Below are positions 25,072-33,936 of a DNA stretch of 64,000 nt, piece after piece (within the stretch, counting starts at the first letter, position 1; the number at the start of each line of letters is the position of its first letter). The notes under the pieces are model-generated. The model was given only the letters and a program-made list of their open reading frames with translations, did not search any database and had not been told where the DNA came from. The position numbers and the translations under genes are program-made. The stretch comes from DATHBD01 sp035296325 (GTDB lineage: Bacteria; Actinomycetota; Actinomycetes; Mycobacteriales; Micromonosporaceae): the NCBI GenBank assembly GCA_035296325.1, contig DATHBD010000054.1, positions 1 to 64,000 on the forward strand, given 5' to 3'.

Positions 25072-26280
25072 TTACCGGCCCCGGTCGCCTGTCGCCATGA
25101 TCCGACCGATGTTGTCGGGCGCGAAGTAGGCATCCAACGGTGTGCTGCCCTGCAGGGCACCGAAGAAGCGCGTGCACTCGGCCGGACTCGCGGCGATGCT
25201 CCGGAACAGCGCCGCGGTCGGCGGCGCCAGCGGCTCCATCGTCGCCAGCTGGCAGGTGAGCTGCAGGTACGGCAGGAACCGCGCATCGCGTCGGGCTGCG
25301 TACCCGGCGAGCGCCCGGTCCATCGGCTGCACCCCGGTCAGGCCGGCGTGCACGGCGTCGGCCAGCAGCCGGGCACTGGTGAACGCGTCGGTGATGCCGC
25401 TGGCCAGGCATGGATCCTTGTGGTAGCCGGCATCGCCGACCAACGCCCATCCCGGTCCGTGCGCCTGACGGAAGAAATTGGGCAGGTCGGCGGTGCCCCG
25501 GATGCGCTCCGCCGGCCGGGAGGCACGGACCTGCGCCGCCAGCTGCGGCACCCGCTCGATGGCGGCGAGGTAGCTGCCCTCGATGTCGGCGCGGAAGGCG
25601 TGGAACTGCGCCGCCGGGCAGGCGACGAAGACGCAGGCCAGACCGTCGTTGGTGGGGAACACGACGACCGACCGGTCGCCCCGGCTGTAGATCTGCGCCC
25701 CGTCCGCCGACACATTCGGGTAGTACGTGTAGTAGCCGGCGGTCAATGCCGGTGTCTCGGCGTACCGGGCGGCGCCCACCTGCCGCGCCACCATCGAGTG
25801 CAGGCCGTCCGCGCCGACGACCAGCCGGGCGCGCTCGACCAGCGACCGACCGTCGTGTCCCCGACCCCGGACGCCGGTCACCACGCCGTCTTCGCGGACC
25901 AGTTCGTCCACGGTGAACCGGTGGCGCACCTCGGCACCGGCCTCGACCGCAGCCTCGGCCAGGATGGTGTCCAGAACCGTGCGGCGCACGCAGTACGGCG
26001 TGGCGATCCCGTCGACCGGCGGCGGCGGGCCGGTGATGGCGAACTCGCCGAAGTCCATCGTGAACGACCGGTGCGGCGGGCAGCCGGACGCGGCCACCCG
26101 GTCGAGGAGGCCCCAGCGGTGCAGATCCGCGACGGCTGGCACGTGCAGGAGGTGGGTGGAGATCACGTCGCTGGGGAACGCCGCCCGGTCCACCAGAAGC
26201 ACCCGGTGGCCGTACCTGGCCAGGAGCATGGCCGTGGGAGATCCGGCGACACGCGCGCCGACCACGATGACGTCGAACAC
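25072..26280 (-). CDS. FAD-dependent oxidoreductase (geranylgeranyl-reductase/PHBH-like)
   Basis: This 402-residue flavoprotein has the FAD Rossmann motif VVGARVAGSPTAMLLARYGH at its start; the third Gly of GxGxxG is replaced by Ala. The second FAD motif is in RLVVGADGLHSMVARQVG (about residue 150), and the third in GWALVGDAGYHKDPCLASGITDAF (about 280). This arrangement is shared by group A monooxygenases and geranylgeranyl-reductase-like enzymes, and SDVISTHLLHVPAVADLHRWGLLDRV supports the latter subgroup often found with secondary metabolism. No substrate can be named. The GTG at 26280 is chosen because it starts three residues before the FAD strand. The gene is divergent from the GH3 gene across 169 bp. 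Confidence 0.88.
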   Translation of the reverse strand: MFDVIVVGARVAGSPTAMLLARYGHRVLLVDRAAFPSDVISTHLLHVPAVADLHRWGLLDRVAASGCPPHRSFTMDFGEFAITGPPPPVDGIATPYCVRRTVLDTILAEAAVEAGAEVRHRFTVDELVREDGVVTGVRGRGHDGRSLVERARLVVGADGLHSMVARQVGAARYAETPALTAGYYTYYPNVSADGAQIYSRGDRSVVVFPTNDGLACVFVACPAAQFHAFRADIEGSYLAAIERVPQLAAQVRASRPAERIRGTADLPNFFRQAHGPGWALVGDAGYHKDPCLASGITDAFTSARLLADAVHAGLTGVQPMDRALAGYAARRDARFLPYLQLTCQLATMEPLAPPTAALFRSIAASPAECTRFFGALQGSTPLDAYFAPDNIGRIMATGDRGR

Positions 26281-26449
26281 CCACCCAGCGTGGTGGGCCG
26301 ACCTCGATACGTCAATGCGCCTCCGCGACGGCGTGCAGCATCCATTGACGCGCCCCCCTCCGTACCCGAGGATCGGCGGTGCGGCCGGCGTGGCCGCTCG
26401 GGCCGATCCGACTCGCGTGCCCGCACGCCGGGCCGGGGGAGGCTCGACC

Positions 26450-29107
26450 ATGCCAGTACGCCCACGTTTGCGCCGATACGGCGCGCTCACCGTCGTCAGC
26501 GCGCTTGCCGGATCGCTGATCTCGGCGCAGCCCGCCGCCGCACTGCCGCCGCCCCTGCTGGCGACCGTCAGTACCGACCGGGCCTCGTACGCCGTCGCGG
26601 AGGGTGGCCAGGTCACCGTCACGGTCACCGTGACCACTGAGGACAGGAACCCGCTGACCGCGCCGGTCAGCGTGAGCTACGCCACCGGGGCGGGCACCGC
26701 CACCGCGGACGGGGACTACACCCCGGTCACCGGCACGCTGGACTTCCCGGCGGGCACGGCGTCGGGCGGCACGGCGCAGTTCACCGTGGCGGTCGGGCGG
26801 GACGCGACCAGCGAGACGGCCGAGACCGTGCCGGTGACGCTCACCGCCGGCGCCGGGGTCAACGTCGTCCGACAGCCCGTCGTCGTCATCAACGCGCACG
26901 GGCTGCCCTACCTGGACTCCCGGTTGCCGGTCGACCGGCGCGTCGCCGACCTGCTGGGCCGGATGACGCTGGAGGAGAAAATCGGCCAGATGACGCAGGC
27001 CGAGCGCGGGGCGGTGGCCAGCGATCCCACCCTGATCGCCCAGTGGCAGCTCGGCTCCCTGCTCTCCGGCGGTGGGTCCACCCCGACGCCGAACACCCCG
27101 GCAGCCTGGGTGGCGATGGTCAACGAGTTCCAGGCCCAGGCGCTCAGCACCCGGCTGCAGATCCCGCTGATCTACGGCATCGACGCGGTACACGGGCACG
27201 GCAACGCGTACGGGGCGACGATCTTCCCGCACAACATCGGCCTGGGCGCCACCCGCAACCCGGCACTGGTGGAACGCACCGGTCACGTCACCGCCACCGA
27301 GGTGCGCGCCACCGGCATCCCGTGGAACTTCGCCCCGTGCCTGTGCGTGGCCCGCGACGAGCGGTGGGGTCGCACCTACGAGAGCTTCAGCGAGGACCCC
27401 GCGCTGGTGACGCAGCTGGAGACGATCATCGACGGGCTCCAGGGGCGGCGCGGCCAGCTCGACGACCCGGATCGGGTGCTCGCCACCGCCAAGCACTACG
27501 CCGGTGACGGCGACACCGAGTACGACCTCGCCAACCCCGGCGCACCCATCGACCAGGGCATCACCGTCACCAACCGGCGTGACTTCGCCCGCATCGACCT
27601 GGCGCCCTACGGCCCGGCGGTGCGCCGCCACGACGTGGGCAGTGTCATGCCGTCCTTCTCCAGTGTGGACTGGACCGAGGACGGCGTCGGCAACCCGATC
27701 AAGATGCACGCCAACCGGGAACTGATCACCGAGACGCTCAAGGGCCGGCTGGGCTTCGACGGGTTCGTGATCACCGACTGGAACGGTATCCACCAGATTC
27801 CCGACCCGGCCCTGCCGGGTGACCGGGAAACGTTGACGGCGCACAAGGTGCAGGTCGCGGTGAACGCCGGCAACGACATGTTCATGGAGCCGTTCCACGC
27901 CCGGCAGTTCGAGGAACTCCTGCTGGCCGAGGTGAACGCCGGGCGCGTCGGCCAGGACCGCATCGACGACGCGGTGCGCCGCATCCTCCGCAAGAAGGTG
28001 GAACTGGGGCTCTTCGAGCAGCCGTACGCCTCCGCGGCCAACACCGACGTGATCGGCAGTGCCGCTCACCGGGCCGTCGCGCGGCAGGCCGCCGCCGAGT
28101 CGCAGGTGCTGCTGAAGAACGCCGGCAACGCGCTGCCGCTGCGTCCCGACGCCCGGGTCTATGTGGCCGGGCGCAATGCCGACAACATCGGCAACCAGGC
28201 CGGCGGCTGGACGATCCAGTGGCAGGGCGTCACCGGTGACGCCCTGCCCGGCACCACGGTGCTCGAGGGCATCCGCGAGGTCGCGCCCGGCGCTCAGGTC
28301 ACCTACAGTGTCGACGCGTCGGCACCCACCGCCGACGCCGAGGTCGGCGTGGTCGTGGTCGGCGAGACCGGGTACGCCGAGGGCTTCGGCGACGTCGGCG
28401 GACCGGTGTGGCCGTGGGGTGCGCCGGAGCAGCGTGAACCCAAGTCACTGTCGTTGCAGCCGGAGGACCGGGCTGTCGTCGACCGGGTGTGCTCGGCGAT
28501 CGCCACCTGCGTGGTGCTCGTGGTCTCCGGCCGTCCGCAGGTGATCGGTGACCAGCTCGGCAGCATCGATGCGCTGGTGGCGTCCTGGCTGCCCGGCAGC
28601 GAGGGCGCGGGCGTGGCAGACGTGCTGTTCGGTCGGCGGCCGTTCACCGGTCGGTTGCCGATGACCTGGCCGCGGACCGAGGCGCAGGTGCCGATCAACG
28701 TCGGCGACGCCAACTACGACCCGGCCTTCCCGTACGGGTGGGGGCTGCGCACCGACCCGGCACGCGCCCGGTTGGCTGCGGCCGTCGCCGCCGACGGGGG
28801 GTACCGTCCCGCGGCACGACACCTGCGGGACGCCTTGGCGCCGGCGAACTGGAACGCCGATGGCTCGGTGCGCAACCGGGAAGCCGTGCTCCGTGCCCTG
28901 CGTGCGGCGACGCAGGCGTTGGGCCGCTCGCGTCAGGGTTCTCCGGCGCTGGGCGAGGCGATCGTGTCGGTGGCCCGGGATCTGGCTCAGGCATCGGTGG
29001 TCGCGGGTCGGGCACCGGCTGACTGGGCCAGGCTGGTGGCCGACGCGGACCACGCGCTCGCGTTGGGTGATGCGGCGCGGGCCCTGACCTTGCTGTCCCG
29101 GGTGTAG
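26450..29107 (+). CDS. Secreted GH3 beta-glucosidase with N-terminal Calx-beta domain
   Basis: This 885-residue exported glycoside hydrolase probably releases glucose from beta-glucosides outside the cell. A signal peptide with an Arg-rich start (PVRPRLRRYG) ends at about residue 30 (PAAA). A Calx-beta domain (about 35-140) includes ATADGDYTPVTGTLDFPAG. The GH3 N-domain begins RRVADLLGRMTLEEKIGQMTQ, with KHYAGDG and the nucleophile Asp in GFVITDWNG (about residue 443). The GH3 C-domain follows from AESQVLLKNAGNALPLR to FPYGWGL. After that the usual fibronectin-III-like tail is absent, and a helical Ala-rich domain (about 770-885) ends the protein. GGGGGAGG lies seven bases before the ATG. A strong hairpin follows the stop. 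The frame is open much further upstream without coding character. Confidence 0.93.
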   Translation: MPVRPRLRRYGALTVVSALAGSLISAQPAAALPPPLLATVSTDRASYAVAEGGQVTVTVTVTTEDRNPLTAPVSVSYATGAGTATADGDYTPVTGTLDFPAGTASGGTAQFTVAVGRDATSETAETVPVTLTAGAGVNVVRQPVVVINAHGLPYLDSRLPVDRRVADLLGRMTLEEKIGQMTQAERGAVASDPTLIAQWQLGSLLSGGGSTPTPNTPAAWVAMVNEFQAQALSTRLQIPLIYGIDAVHGHGNAYGATIFPHNIGLGATRNPALVERTGHVTATEVRATGIPWNFAPCLCVARDERWGRTYESFSEDPALVTQLETIIDGLQGRRGQLDDPDRVLATAKHYAGDGDTEYDLANPGAPIDQGITVTNRRDFARIDLAPYGPAVRRHDVGSVMPSFSSVDWTEDGVGNPIKMHANRELITETLKGRLGFDGFVITDWNGIHQIPDPALPGDRETLTAHKVQVAVNAGNDMFMEPFHARQFEELLLAEVNAGRVGQDRIDDAVRRILRKKVELGLFEQPYASAANTDVIGSAAHRAVARQAAAESQVLLKNAGNALPLRPDARVYVAGRNADNIGNQAGGWTIQWQGVTGDALPGTTVLEGIREVAPGAQVTYSVDASAPTADAEVGVVVVGETGYAEGFGDVGGPVWPWGAPEQREPKSLSLQPEDRAVVDRVCSAIATCVVLVVSGRPQVIGDQLGSIDALVASWLPGSEGAGVADVLFGRRPFTGRLPMTWPRTEAQVPINVGDANYDPAFPYGWGLRTDPARARLAAAVAADGGYRPAARHLRDALAPANWNADGSVRNREAVLRALRAATQALGRSRQGSPALGEAIVSVARDLAQASVVAGRAPADWARLVADADHALALGDAARALTLLSRV

Positions 29108-29136
29108 CCGGGGTAGCCAGAACCGAGAACGAGCAG

Positions 29137-29170
29137 GCGGGGCGCATACCGGCATCGGTATGCGCCCCGC
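29137..29170 (+). terminator. Strong hairpin terminator after the GH3 gene
   Basis: A perfect 15-bp stem (29137-29151 with 29156-29170) with the 4-base loop GCAT begins 30 bases past the stop codon; the arm core is GGGGCGCATACCG against CGGTATGCGCCCC. This is the best hairpin I found in the window and should end the glycosidase transcript. Confidence 0.85.
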
Positions 29171-29254
29171 GCGGATTCGCGGCCGGGGTCGCGCGGGTCG
29201 GCGCGGGGCCCGGGTTTTCGGTAGTCTCCTCGCCTGCCCGGGAGGAGGCGTCGG

Positions 29255-30814
29255 ATGTCATGGCCGAAGGATGACGGGCCGTGGGTGATCGCGGCGACCT
29301 CGGCTGCCGCCGGTTGGGATGTGGCCGCGGCCGCGCTCGCCGCGGCGTCGGGAATGCGGGTCGCGGTGCTGCGCATCGTGCACCGGGGGCGCGCCGAAGG
29401 CCCCGGTATCGGCCTGTTGCGCCGGACGGTCGCCACCCTGGTCGAGGTGCAGGCCGGTGCTGCCACACCGTTGGACATCGACGACGTGGTCCGGCTGACC
29501 AACGCGTTGGCGCACCATCATGACCTGGTCCTGGTCGGTGCGCTCGACGGGCTTCTGGTCCCGTTGGGCCGCGGCGGATGGACCCTCGCCGATCTGGCCG
29601 GGGCGCTGCCGGCCCCGGTCGTGGTGGTCGCGGCCACCGGACCGGAGTCGGTCAATCACACCGCCCTGGCGCTGGATGCGCTGATCGGCCGGGACATCAC
29701 CGCCGCGGTGGTCGCCGTCGGTGACGACGATGACGGCAACGACGACTCCGGCGACGACGCGGTGGATCTCCCGGTGGCCTGGGCCGGACGCATCCCCGCC
29801 GGCGCAGTGGAACGACCCGACGAGTTCGCCGCCGAAGCGCCGGGTTGGCTGGATCCGATGCTGCACGGCACCCGGGGTCAACCTGCGGCGGTCGAGCAGC
29901 CCGCCGCTGAGGGTGCGGTGGTCGCCCCGCCGGACGACACGCCACCGGCGGCCGCACCTGACAATCTCCCGCCCCGGTCCACCATCATCGGTAGGCGGGT
30001 CGCGACCGGCATCCTCGTCGCGTTGGTGCTGTCGCTGCTGGTCCTCTGCGGCATCAACGCCACCGGGCCGACCGACGTGATCGTCGAGCAACGGCAGATC
30101 ACCGTGGAGAGCCGGTCGGCCTTTCTCGAGCCGGGTGTCCGGACGTCGCGACGCGTGGAGATGGCGCCCAGACCGAAGGCGGCCACGGTCTGCCCGCAGT
30201 ACGCCGGCAGTGCCGTCCCGACCCAGCCGGATCCGGCTGGCGCGGACCGGGTCAACGCGGCCTGGGCACGGATCGAACGGTGGTTGGCCGCACACGCCCC
30301 GCCCAGCGGCGCGTCACTGCGGCCGCCGGCGGCGCCGGAGCGGATCGTCGCCGTGCAGATGAGGATGTCGGTCCACTTCCCGCCGGATCTGGTGGCGTCA
30401 CTGCGCCGGCACGACGGCGTCGCACCGGGCGGCCACTTCACCCTGCCGTCGTTCTTCCGACCGATGGGCGTCGACGAGATCCTGCGGGACTGGGAGGGCA
30501 CCTGCGAGTTCCTGGCAATCGGAATCGTCAATGATCGATCGTGGCACCGGGCCTTCGTGCCGTTCGCGGAGGCGTCGGACGGCGGCGCTCTCCTGGTCGA
30601 TCAGAGCCCGGGCGGGCGCGGCAGGGTGGGTGAGTACTTCCCCGGGAACGGCACGACGTTCGACTTCTGGCCGGCGTCGGTGGCTGACCTCCTCGACGGC
30701 GTCGCCCAGGCTTTGGAGACCGGCCGGCCCTACGCGGGCCGGCACCGGCCGGTGATCACCGCCGGCGGCCGGTTGGAGTGGGACCTCGCTCAGCCTCCGG
30801 AACCGCCGCGGTGA
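29255..30814 (+). CDS. BioD-like domain / TM helix / SMI1-KNR4-like domain fusion protein
   Basis: This 519-residue membrane protein has an unusual order of parts. Residues 1-200 look like a dethiobiotin-synthetase-type (SIMIBI) nucleotide-binding domain: WVIAATSAAAGWDVAAAALAAASG replaces the GTDTxVGKT phosphate loop, and DLVLVGALDGLLVPLGRGGWTLADLAGAL plus ALDALIGRDITAAVV follow the BioD order. The Gly-Lys-Thr residues are missing, so catalysis is unlikely. An acidic/Pro linker follows, then one TM helix (about 248-269, RVATGILVALVLSLLVLCGI). Residues about 335-500 resemble the SMI1/KNR4 fold (WARIERWLAAH ... VASLRRHDGV ... EILRDWEG), a fold common among immunity and toxin-associated proteins. 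Which side each part faces is not certain. GGAGGAGG precedes the ATG. It is not clearly in an operon. Confidence 0.78.
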   Translation: MSWPKDDGPWVIAATSAAAGWDVAAAALAAASGMRVAVLRIVHRGRAEGPGIGLLRRTVATLVEVQAGAATPLDIDDVVRLTNALAHHHDLVLVGALDGLLVPLGRGGWTLADLAGALPAPVVVVAATGPESVNHTALALDALIGRDITAAVVAVGDDDDGNDDSGDDAVDLPVAWAGRIPAGAVERPDEFAAEAPGWLDPMLHGTRGQPAAVEQPAAEGAVVAPPDDTPPAAAPDNLPPRSTIIGRRVATGILVALVLSLLVLCGINATGPTDVIVEQRQITVESRSAFLEPGVRTSRRVEMAPRPKAATVCPQYAGSAVPTQPDPAGADRVNAAWARIERWLAAHAPPSGASLRPPAAPERIVAVQMRMSVHFPPDLVASLRRHDGVAPGGHFTLPSFFRPMGVDEILRDWEGTCEFLAIGIVNDRSWHRAFVPFAEASDGGALLVDQSPGGRGRVGEYFPGNGTTFDFWPASVADLLDGVAQALETGRPYAGRHRPVITAGGRLEWDLAQPPEPPR

Positions 30815-30836
30815 CGCACCGGCCTGGGTCGACTCG

Positions 30837-31778
30837 TCAACCCCGCACGCGCACGACGTTGTACGAGGTCTCCGGCGTCGGCTCGGCGAGGTTGAACCGC
30901 GCGTTGACCGCGTAGAGCCACGGGCCCAGCGCAGCGACAGTCGCCGGGACGTCGAACGCCGGACTGGTGATCTCCTCGAGCAACGTGGCACTGGTGAGTC
31001 CATCGTCGAGCCGGAACTTCGCGATCACGTTGGCGAAATTGCGGACCACGTACAGGATCCGCCCGCGCCGCAGCAGCCCGTCGCCCTGCAGCACGCTCGC
31101 CCCGCCCAGGTCCACCTGCGTAGCGGCGCCGGTACCGGGATCGAAGGCGTACAGCCGGCCGGCCAGCATCTGCACGATGAGCAGCCGGCCGTCCCCGGTC
31201 GCCTCAATCCCGTTGTTGAAGGCGCCGGCCTCGGCCAGACCACCGGTGAGCTGGATCGTCCGCACCGCTGACTGGTCCGGCAGCCGACCCGCCGCGCCCA
31301 ATGGCACCGCGTAGAGCACCGGACGGTAGGAGTCGGTGAAGTAGGCGGTGGTCGAGGTGACCACCGCGTCGTTGACGAACGTGCCGCCGAAGGAGTACTC
31401 GGCGAGCCGGGCTCCGGTGGCCCCGTCGTAGACGACGGCTCCACCGGTGCCGCCGCCGCAGACCCAGAGCCGGCCCCAGCGGTCGAACTCCAGACCGACC
31501 GCCTGGCCGCCCTCGCGCCCGGCAACGAACGTCGAGCCGCGCCCGGTCCGCAGGTCGCCCCGGTAGATCGCGCCGTTGGCGAGTGATCCGACGTAGAAGG
31601 TGGTGCCTCGCCCGGCGGTGATGCCTTCCGGCCGCCAGCCGGCCGGGAGCGCGATGGTGGCCGGAAGGCGGTGCCCGCCGGTGGCCGCCTCGCCGGCGCT
31701 CGCCGGCGAGGCGACGCCCAGAGTGGCCGCACTGGCCGGAATCGCAAGCGCGCCAGCCAGCAGGGTACGTCGACGCAT
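30837..31778 (-). CDS. Secreted SMP-30/gluconolactonase-like beta-propeller protein
   Basis: This 313-residue protein has an export signal (MRRRTLLAGALAIPASAATLG, cleavage after SPASA, about residue 30); the Arg cluster with RRRTLL suggests the Tat route. The mature part is a run of blade motifs such as EGITAGRGTTFYVGSLANGAIYRGDL, GLEFDRWGRLWVCGG, NDAVVTSTTAYFTDS and NNGIEATGDGRLLIVQM, as in SMP-30/gluconolactonase-like six-bladed propellers. It may bind metal or a small ligand; a lactonase activity is only a family possibility. ATG 31778 has GGGGGAGG five bases away, the same strong site as the GH3 gene. An upstream ATG would put non-protein-like sequence before the signal. It is convergent with the BioD/SMI1 gene and divergent from the DUF4178 operon. 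Confidence 0.87.
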   Translation of the reverse strand: MRRRTLLAGALAIPASAATLGVASPASAGEAATGGHRLPATIALPAGWRPEGITAGRGTTFYVGSLANGAIYRGDLRTGRGSTFVAGREGGQAVGLEFDRWGRLWVCGGGTGGAVVYDGATGARLAEYSFGGTFVNDAVVTSTTAYFTDSYRPVLYAVPLGAAGRLPDQSAVRTIQLTGGLAEAGAFNNGIEATGDGRLLIVQMLAGRLYAFDPGTGAATQVDLGGASVLQGDGLLRRGRILYVVRNFANVIAKFRLDDGLTSATLLEEITSPAFDVPATVAALGPWLYAVNARFNLAEPTPETSYNVVRVRG

Positions 31779-31964
31779 GAGTGCCTCCCCCGTTTGGGAC
31801 ATCGATCGGTATGACCCTAGAGCGTGTCTCAGCCCTTTGGGAAGTGGGCAGTCCGCGGCGGTGGAGGTCACAAACCGGATGGGCTTTCGCCCTGGAGTGC
31901 GTCCCGGGATGCGCGTCCTTGCTACATTCGGCGGCCAGTGGACCCCTCGAGACGAAGGACGCCG

Positions 31965-32588
31965 GTGACCGAGCCCCTGGTGCTGATCGTGCTGCTACTC
32001 CTGGTGGGCGTGGTGGTGCTCGTCGTCGTCCTGATGCGCCGCCGTACCGCTGCGCCGCCGACGGCTCCGCCCCCGCCGAAGGACCCCTTCCGGTCGGTCG
32101 ACGATGACGTGCTGCGCGGCGACCCGCGGACCCTCAAGGCTGGTGACCTGGTCGAGATCCGGGGTGCGACGTACACCGTGCGCGGCAGTCTGTACCTCAC
32201 CGAGCAGTCCTGGGGTTGGGCCGAGCACCTGCTCGACGACCCCACCGGCGGCCGCAAGGTCTGGCTTTCCGTCGAGGAGGACCCCGACCTCGAGCTGGTG
32301 CTGTGGCACGCGGTTGCCGCTGCGACGGTCAGACCGGGCGAGCCGACGGTCGACTTCGACGGTCGCCGCTACCACGACGACGAGTCCGGCACCGCCCGGT
32401 TCACCTCCAGCGGAACCACCGGGCTGAACGCCTCCGGCACCGTGAAGTATCACGACTACAAGGCCAAGGATGGTGCGCTGCTGTCCTTCGAGTCCTACGC
32501 CGGGCCGGGGGAGTCCGACAAGTGGGAGGTAGGGCGCGGCGAGCCGTTGGTGCGCGCCGAGGTGCGCGTGTGGGCGCAGGGCGGCTGA
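31965..32588 (+). CDS. DUF4178 membrane-anchored protein
   Basis: This 207-residue protein starts with one TM helix (TEPLVLIVLLLLVGVVVLVVVLMRRR, residues 2-27), then a Pro-rich linker and a beta-rich cytoplasmic DUF4178 domain. The domain shows LKAGDLVEIRGATYTVRGSLYLTE and WAEHLLDD ... WLSVEEDPDLELVLWHAV, then a second half with VKYHDYKAKDGALLSFESY. The biochemical function of DUF4178 is unknown; the family co-occurs with DUF350, DUF4247 and SpeE-like genes, as here. GTG 31965 is chosen because it precedes the helix directly and has GAAGGA upstream; the frame is open to 31824. It is the first gene of a six-gene operon, with only 1 bp before the next start. Confidence 0.87.
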   Translation: MTEPLVLIVLLLLVGVVVLVVVLMRRRTAAPPTAPPPPKDPFRSVDDDVLRGDPRTLKAGDLVEIRGATYTVRGSLYLTEQSWGWAEHLLDDPTGGRKVWLSVEEDPDLELVLWHAVAAATVRPGEPTVDFDGRRYHDDESGTARFTSSGTTGLNASGTVKYHDYKAKDGALLSFESYAGPGESDKWEVGRGEPLVRAEVRVWAQGG

Positions 32589-32589
32589 C

Positions 32590-33078
32590 GTGCTCGTCGC
32601 ACTGGATACCCCGTACCTCGACACCACGGCCGCGGACCTGCGCTTCGCGCTCGGCCTGCCGCCGCAGCCGGCCCTGCGCGAGTTGACGGTCGCCCTGCCC
32701 GGTGGTGACGCGGTGACGCTGCGCCTGCTCGGCGCCTCGCATCAGGTGCGCTTCCGGGACGTGGACGAGACGGTCGCCTGCCTGCCGGCGGCCGCGTCCG
32801 GCAGGCCGCTCCCGACGAGCTTCGACCGGCCCGGGTACACGTTCCGGGCACAGGTACGCAGCCTCGACCGCCAGGCGTTCGCCGCCGCGGCCGGAGACCT
32901 GCGCCGCCGCGCTGGAGCGGAGGAGCAGGCGCTGGCCGGGGTGTTCCCCGGGGCCAACGACGCACTCACCGTGCTGGCCGCCCGAGCGGTGCCCGGCGGC
33001 GCCGCCTGGTGGACCGCGCATGCCTATCCACAGACCGGCGAAATGGTCCTGACCGAGTCAACGGTGGTGAGCGGCTAA
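32590..33078 (+). CDS. DUF2617-family protein
   Basis: This is a 162-residue soluble protein of unknown function. MLVALDTPYLDTTAADLRFALGLPPQPAL at the start and LRLLGASHQVRF in the first half are hallmarks of the actinobacterial DUF2617 family; the C-terminal part ends WWTAHAYPQTGEMVLTES. No catalytic motif is evident. It begins with GTG one base after the DUF4178 stop, and its TAA is directly followed by the GTG of the DUF4247 gene, so it belongs to the same transcript. Confidence 0.82.
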   Translation: MLVALDTPYLDTTAADLRFALGLPPQPALRELTVALPGGDAVTLRLLGASHQVRFRDVDETVACLPAAASGRPLPTSFDRPGYTFRAQVRSLDRQAFAAAAGDLRRRAGAEEQALAGVFPGANDALTVLAARAVPGGAAWWTAHAYPQTGEMVLTESTVVSG

Positions 33079-33507
33079 GTGAAACGGACCTTGTATCTGG
33101 TAGCCGCATGTCTTGGCGCGCTCGGGCTTCTCCTCGGCAGCTGCGCCGTGTTCTCCGGCAGCTTCTCGCCGAAGTCGTACGTGTCGCAGCACTACACGCG
33201 CGCCGCCTCCCAGGACATCGACGACGACGCCCGCGCGTACACCAGCTCGAAGCCACCGAGCCGGGTCGCCGAGGAGATCACCAGCAACTGGGAGCCGGCC
33301 GGTCGGTACACCGACGGTTCCGGTATCTACCTGCGGTACTCCAATGACTCCGTCGTACTCAAGCCCAACGGCACCGGCACGCTGATCCTGGTGGAGGGGC
33401 TGCGGACCGCCTACGGCCGCTACGCCGGCGTCGTCGGCGGCACCGGTTGGGTGGGCCGCGGCGACGGCAACAGCGGCCGCGGTGGCGGCCCCGGCACGGG
33501 AAAGTAG
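33079..33507 (+). CDS. DUF4247 lipoprotein-like protein
   Basis: This 142-residue small exported protein starts with a hydrophobic helix followed by GLLLGSCAVFSG (Cys about residue 22), which resembles a lipobox, so it is probably a lipoprotein on the outer side of the membrane. The body has SYVSQHYTRAASQDIDDDARAYTSSKPPSRVAEEI and YLRYSNDSVVLKPNGTGTLILVEG, typical of DUF4247. The C-terminus is a Gly/Arg-rich flexible tail (GRGDGNSGRGGGPGTGK). Function unknown. GTG 33079 directly abuts the preceding TAA. Confidence 0.82.
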   Translation: MKRTLYLVAACLGALGLLLGSCAVFSGSFSPKSYVSQHYTRAASQDIDDDARAYTSSKPPSRVAEEITSNWEPAGRYTDGSGIYLRYSNDSVVLKPNGTGTLILVEGLRTAYGRYAGVVGGTGWVGRGDGNSGRGGGPGTGK

Positions 33508-33513
33508 CGCACA

Positions 33514-33936
33514 ATGATTGATCTTGTCACCGACCTGGCGGTCACCCTTGGCTTCGCCGTGGCCGGCATCGTGCTCATGGGCATCGGCGCGGTCCTGGTG
33601 GACCTCGCCACCCCGGGATCGCTGCGCCAGCTCATCTGGGTGGACCGCAACGCCAACGCCGCCATCCTGCTCGCCTCGAACCTCCTCGCCGTCGGCACGA
33701 TCGTCACCACCGCGATCGTCGCCAGCGACGGGAACTTCCTGCAGGGCATCGGCTCCACGCTCGGCTACGGGCTGGTCGGCCTCCTGGTGATGACGATCGC
33801 CTTCGTGGTCCTCGACCTGGCCACCCCGGGCCGGCTCGGTGAGGTGCTGGTACACCCCGAGCCGCAGCCGGCCGTGTGGATCACCGCCGCGGTCCACCTC
33901 GCCGTGGGGGCGATCATTGCCGCGGCGATCCTCTGA
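33514..33936 (+). CDS. DUF350 (YjfL-like) integral membrane protein
   Basis: This 140-residue membrane protein has four hydrophobic segments arranged as two repeated pairs. The first pair includes LGFAVAGIVLMGIGAVLVDLATPGSL, and the second GYGLVGLLVMTIAFVVLDLATPGRLGEVL. The repeated VLVDLATPG / VVLDLATPG element shows an internal duplication, as known for DUF350. Its role is unknown; genome context in many bacteria ties it to aminopropyltransferase-like and ATP-grasp enzymes. It starts 6 bp after the DUF4247 gene, and its TGA overlaps the ATG of the next gene. Confidence 0.9.
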   Translation: MIDLVTDLAVTLGFAVAGIVLMGIGAVLVDLATPGSLRQLIWVDRNANAAILLASNLLAVGTIVTTAIVASDGNFLQGIGSTLGYGLVGLLVMTIAFVVLDLATPGRLGEVLVHPEPQPAVWITAAVHLAVGAIIAAAIL

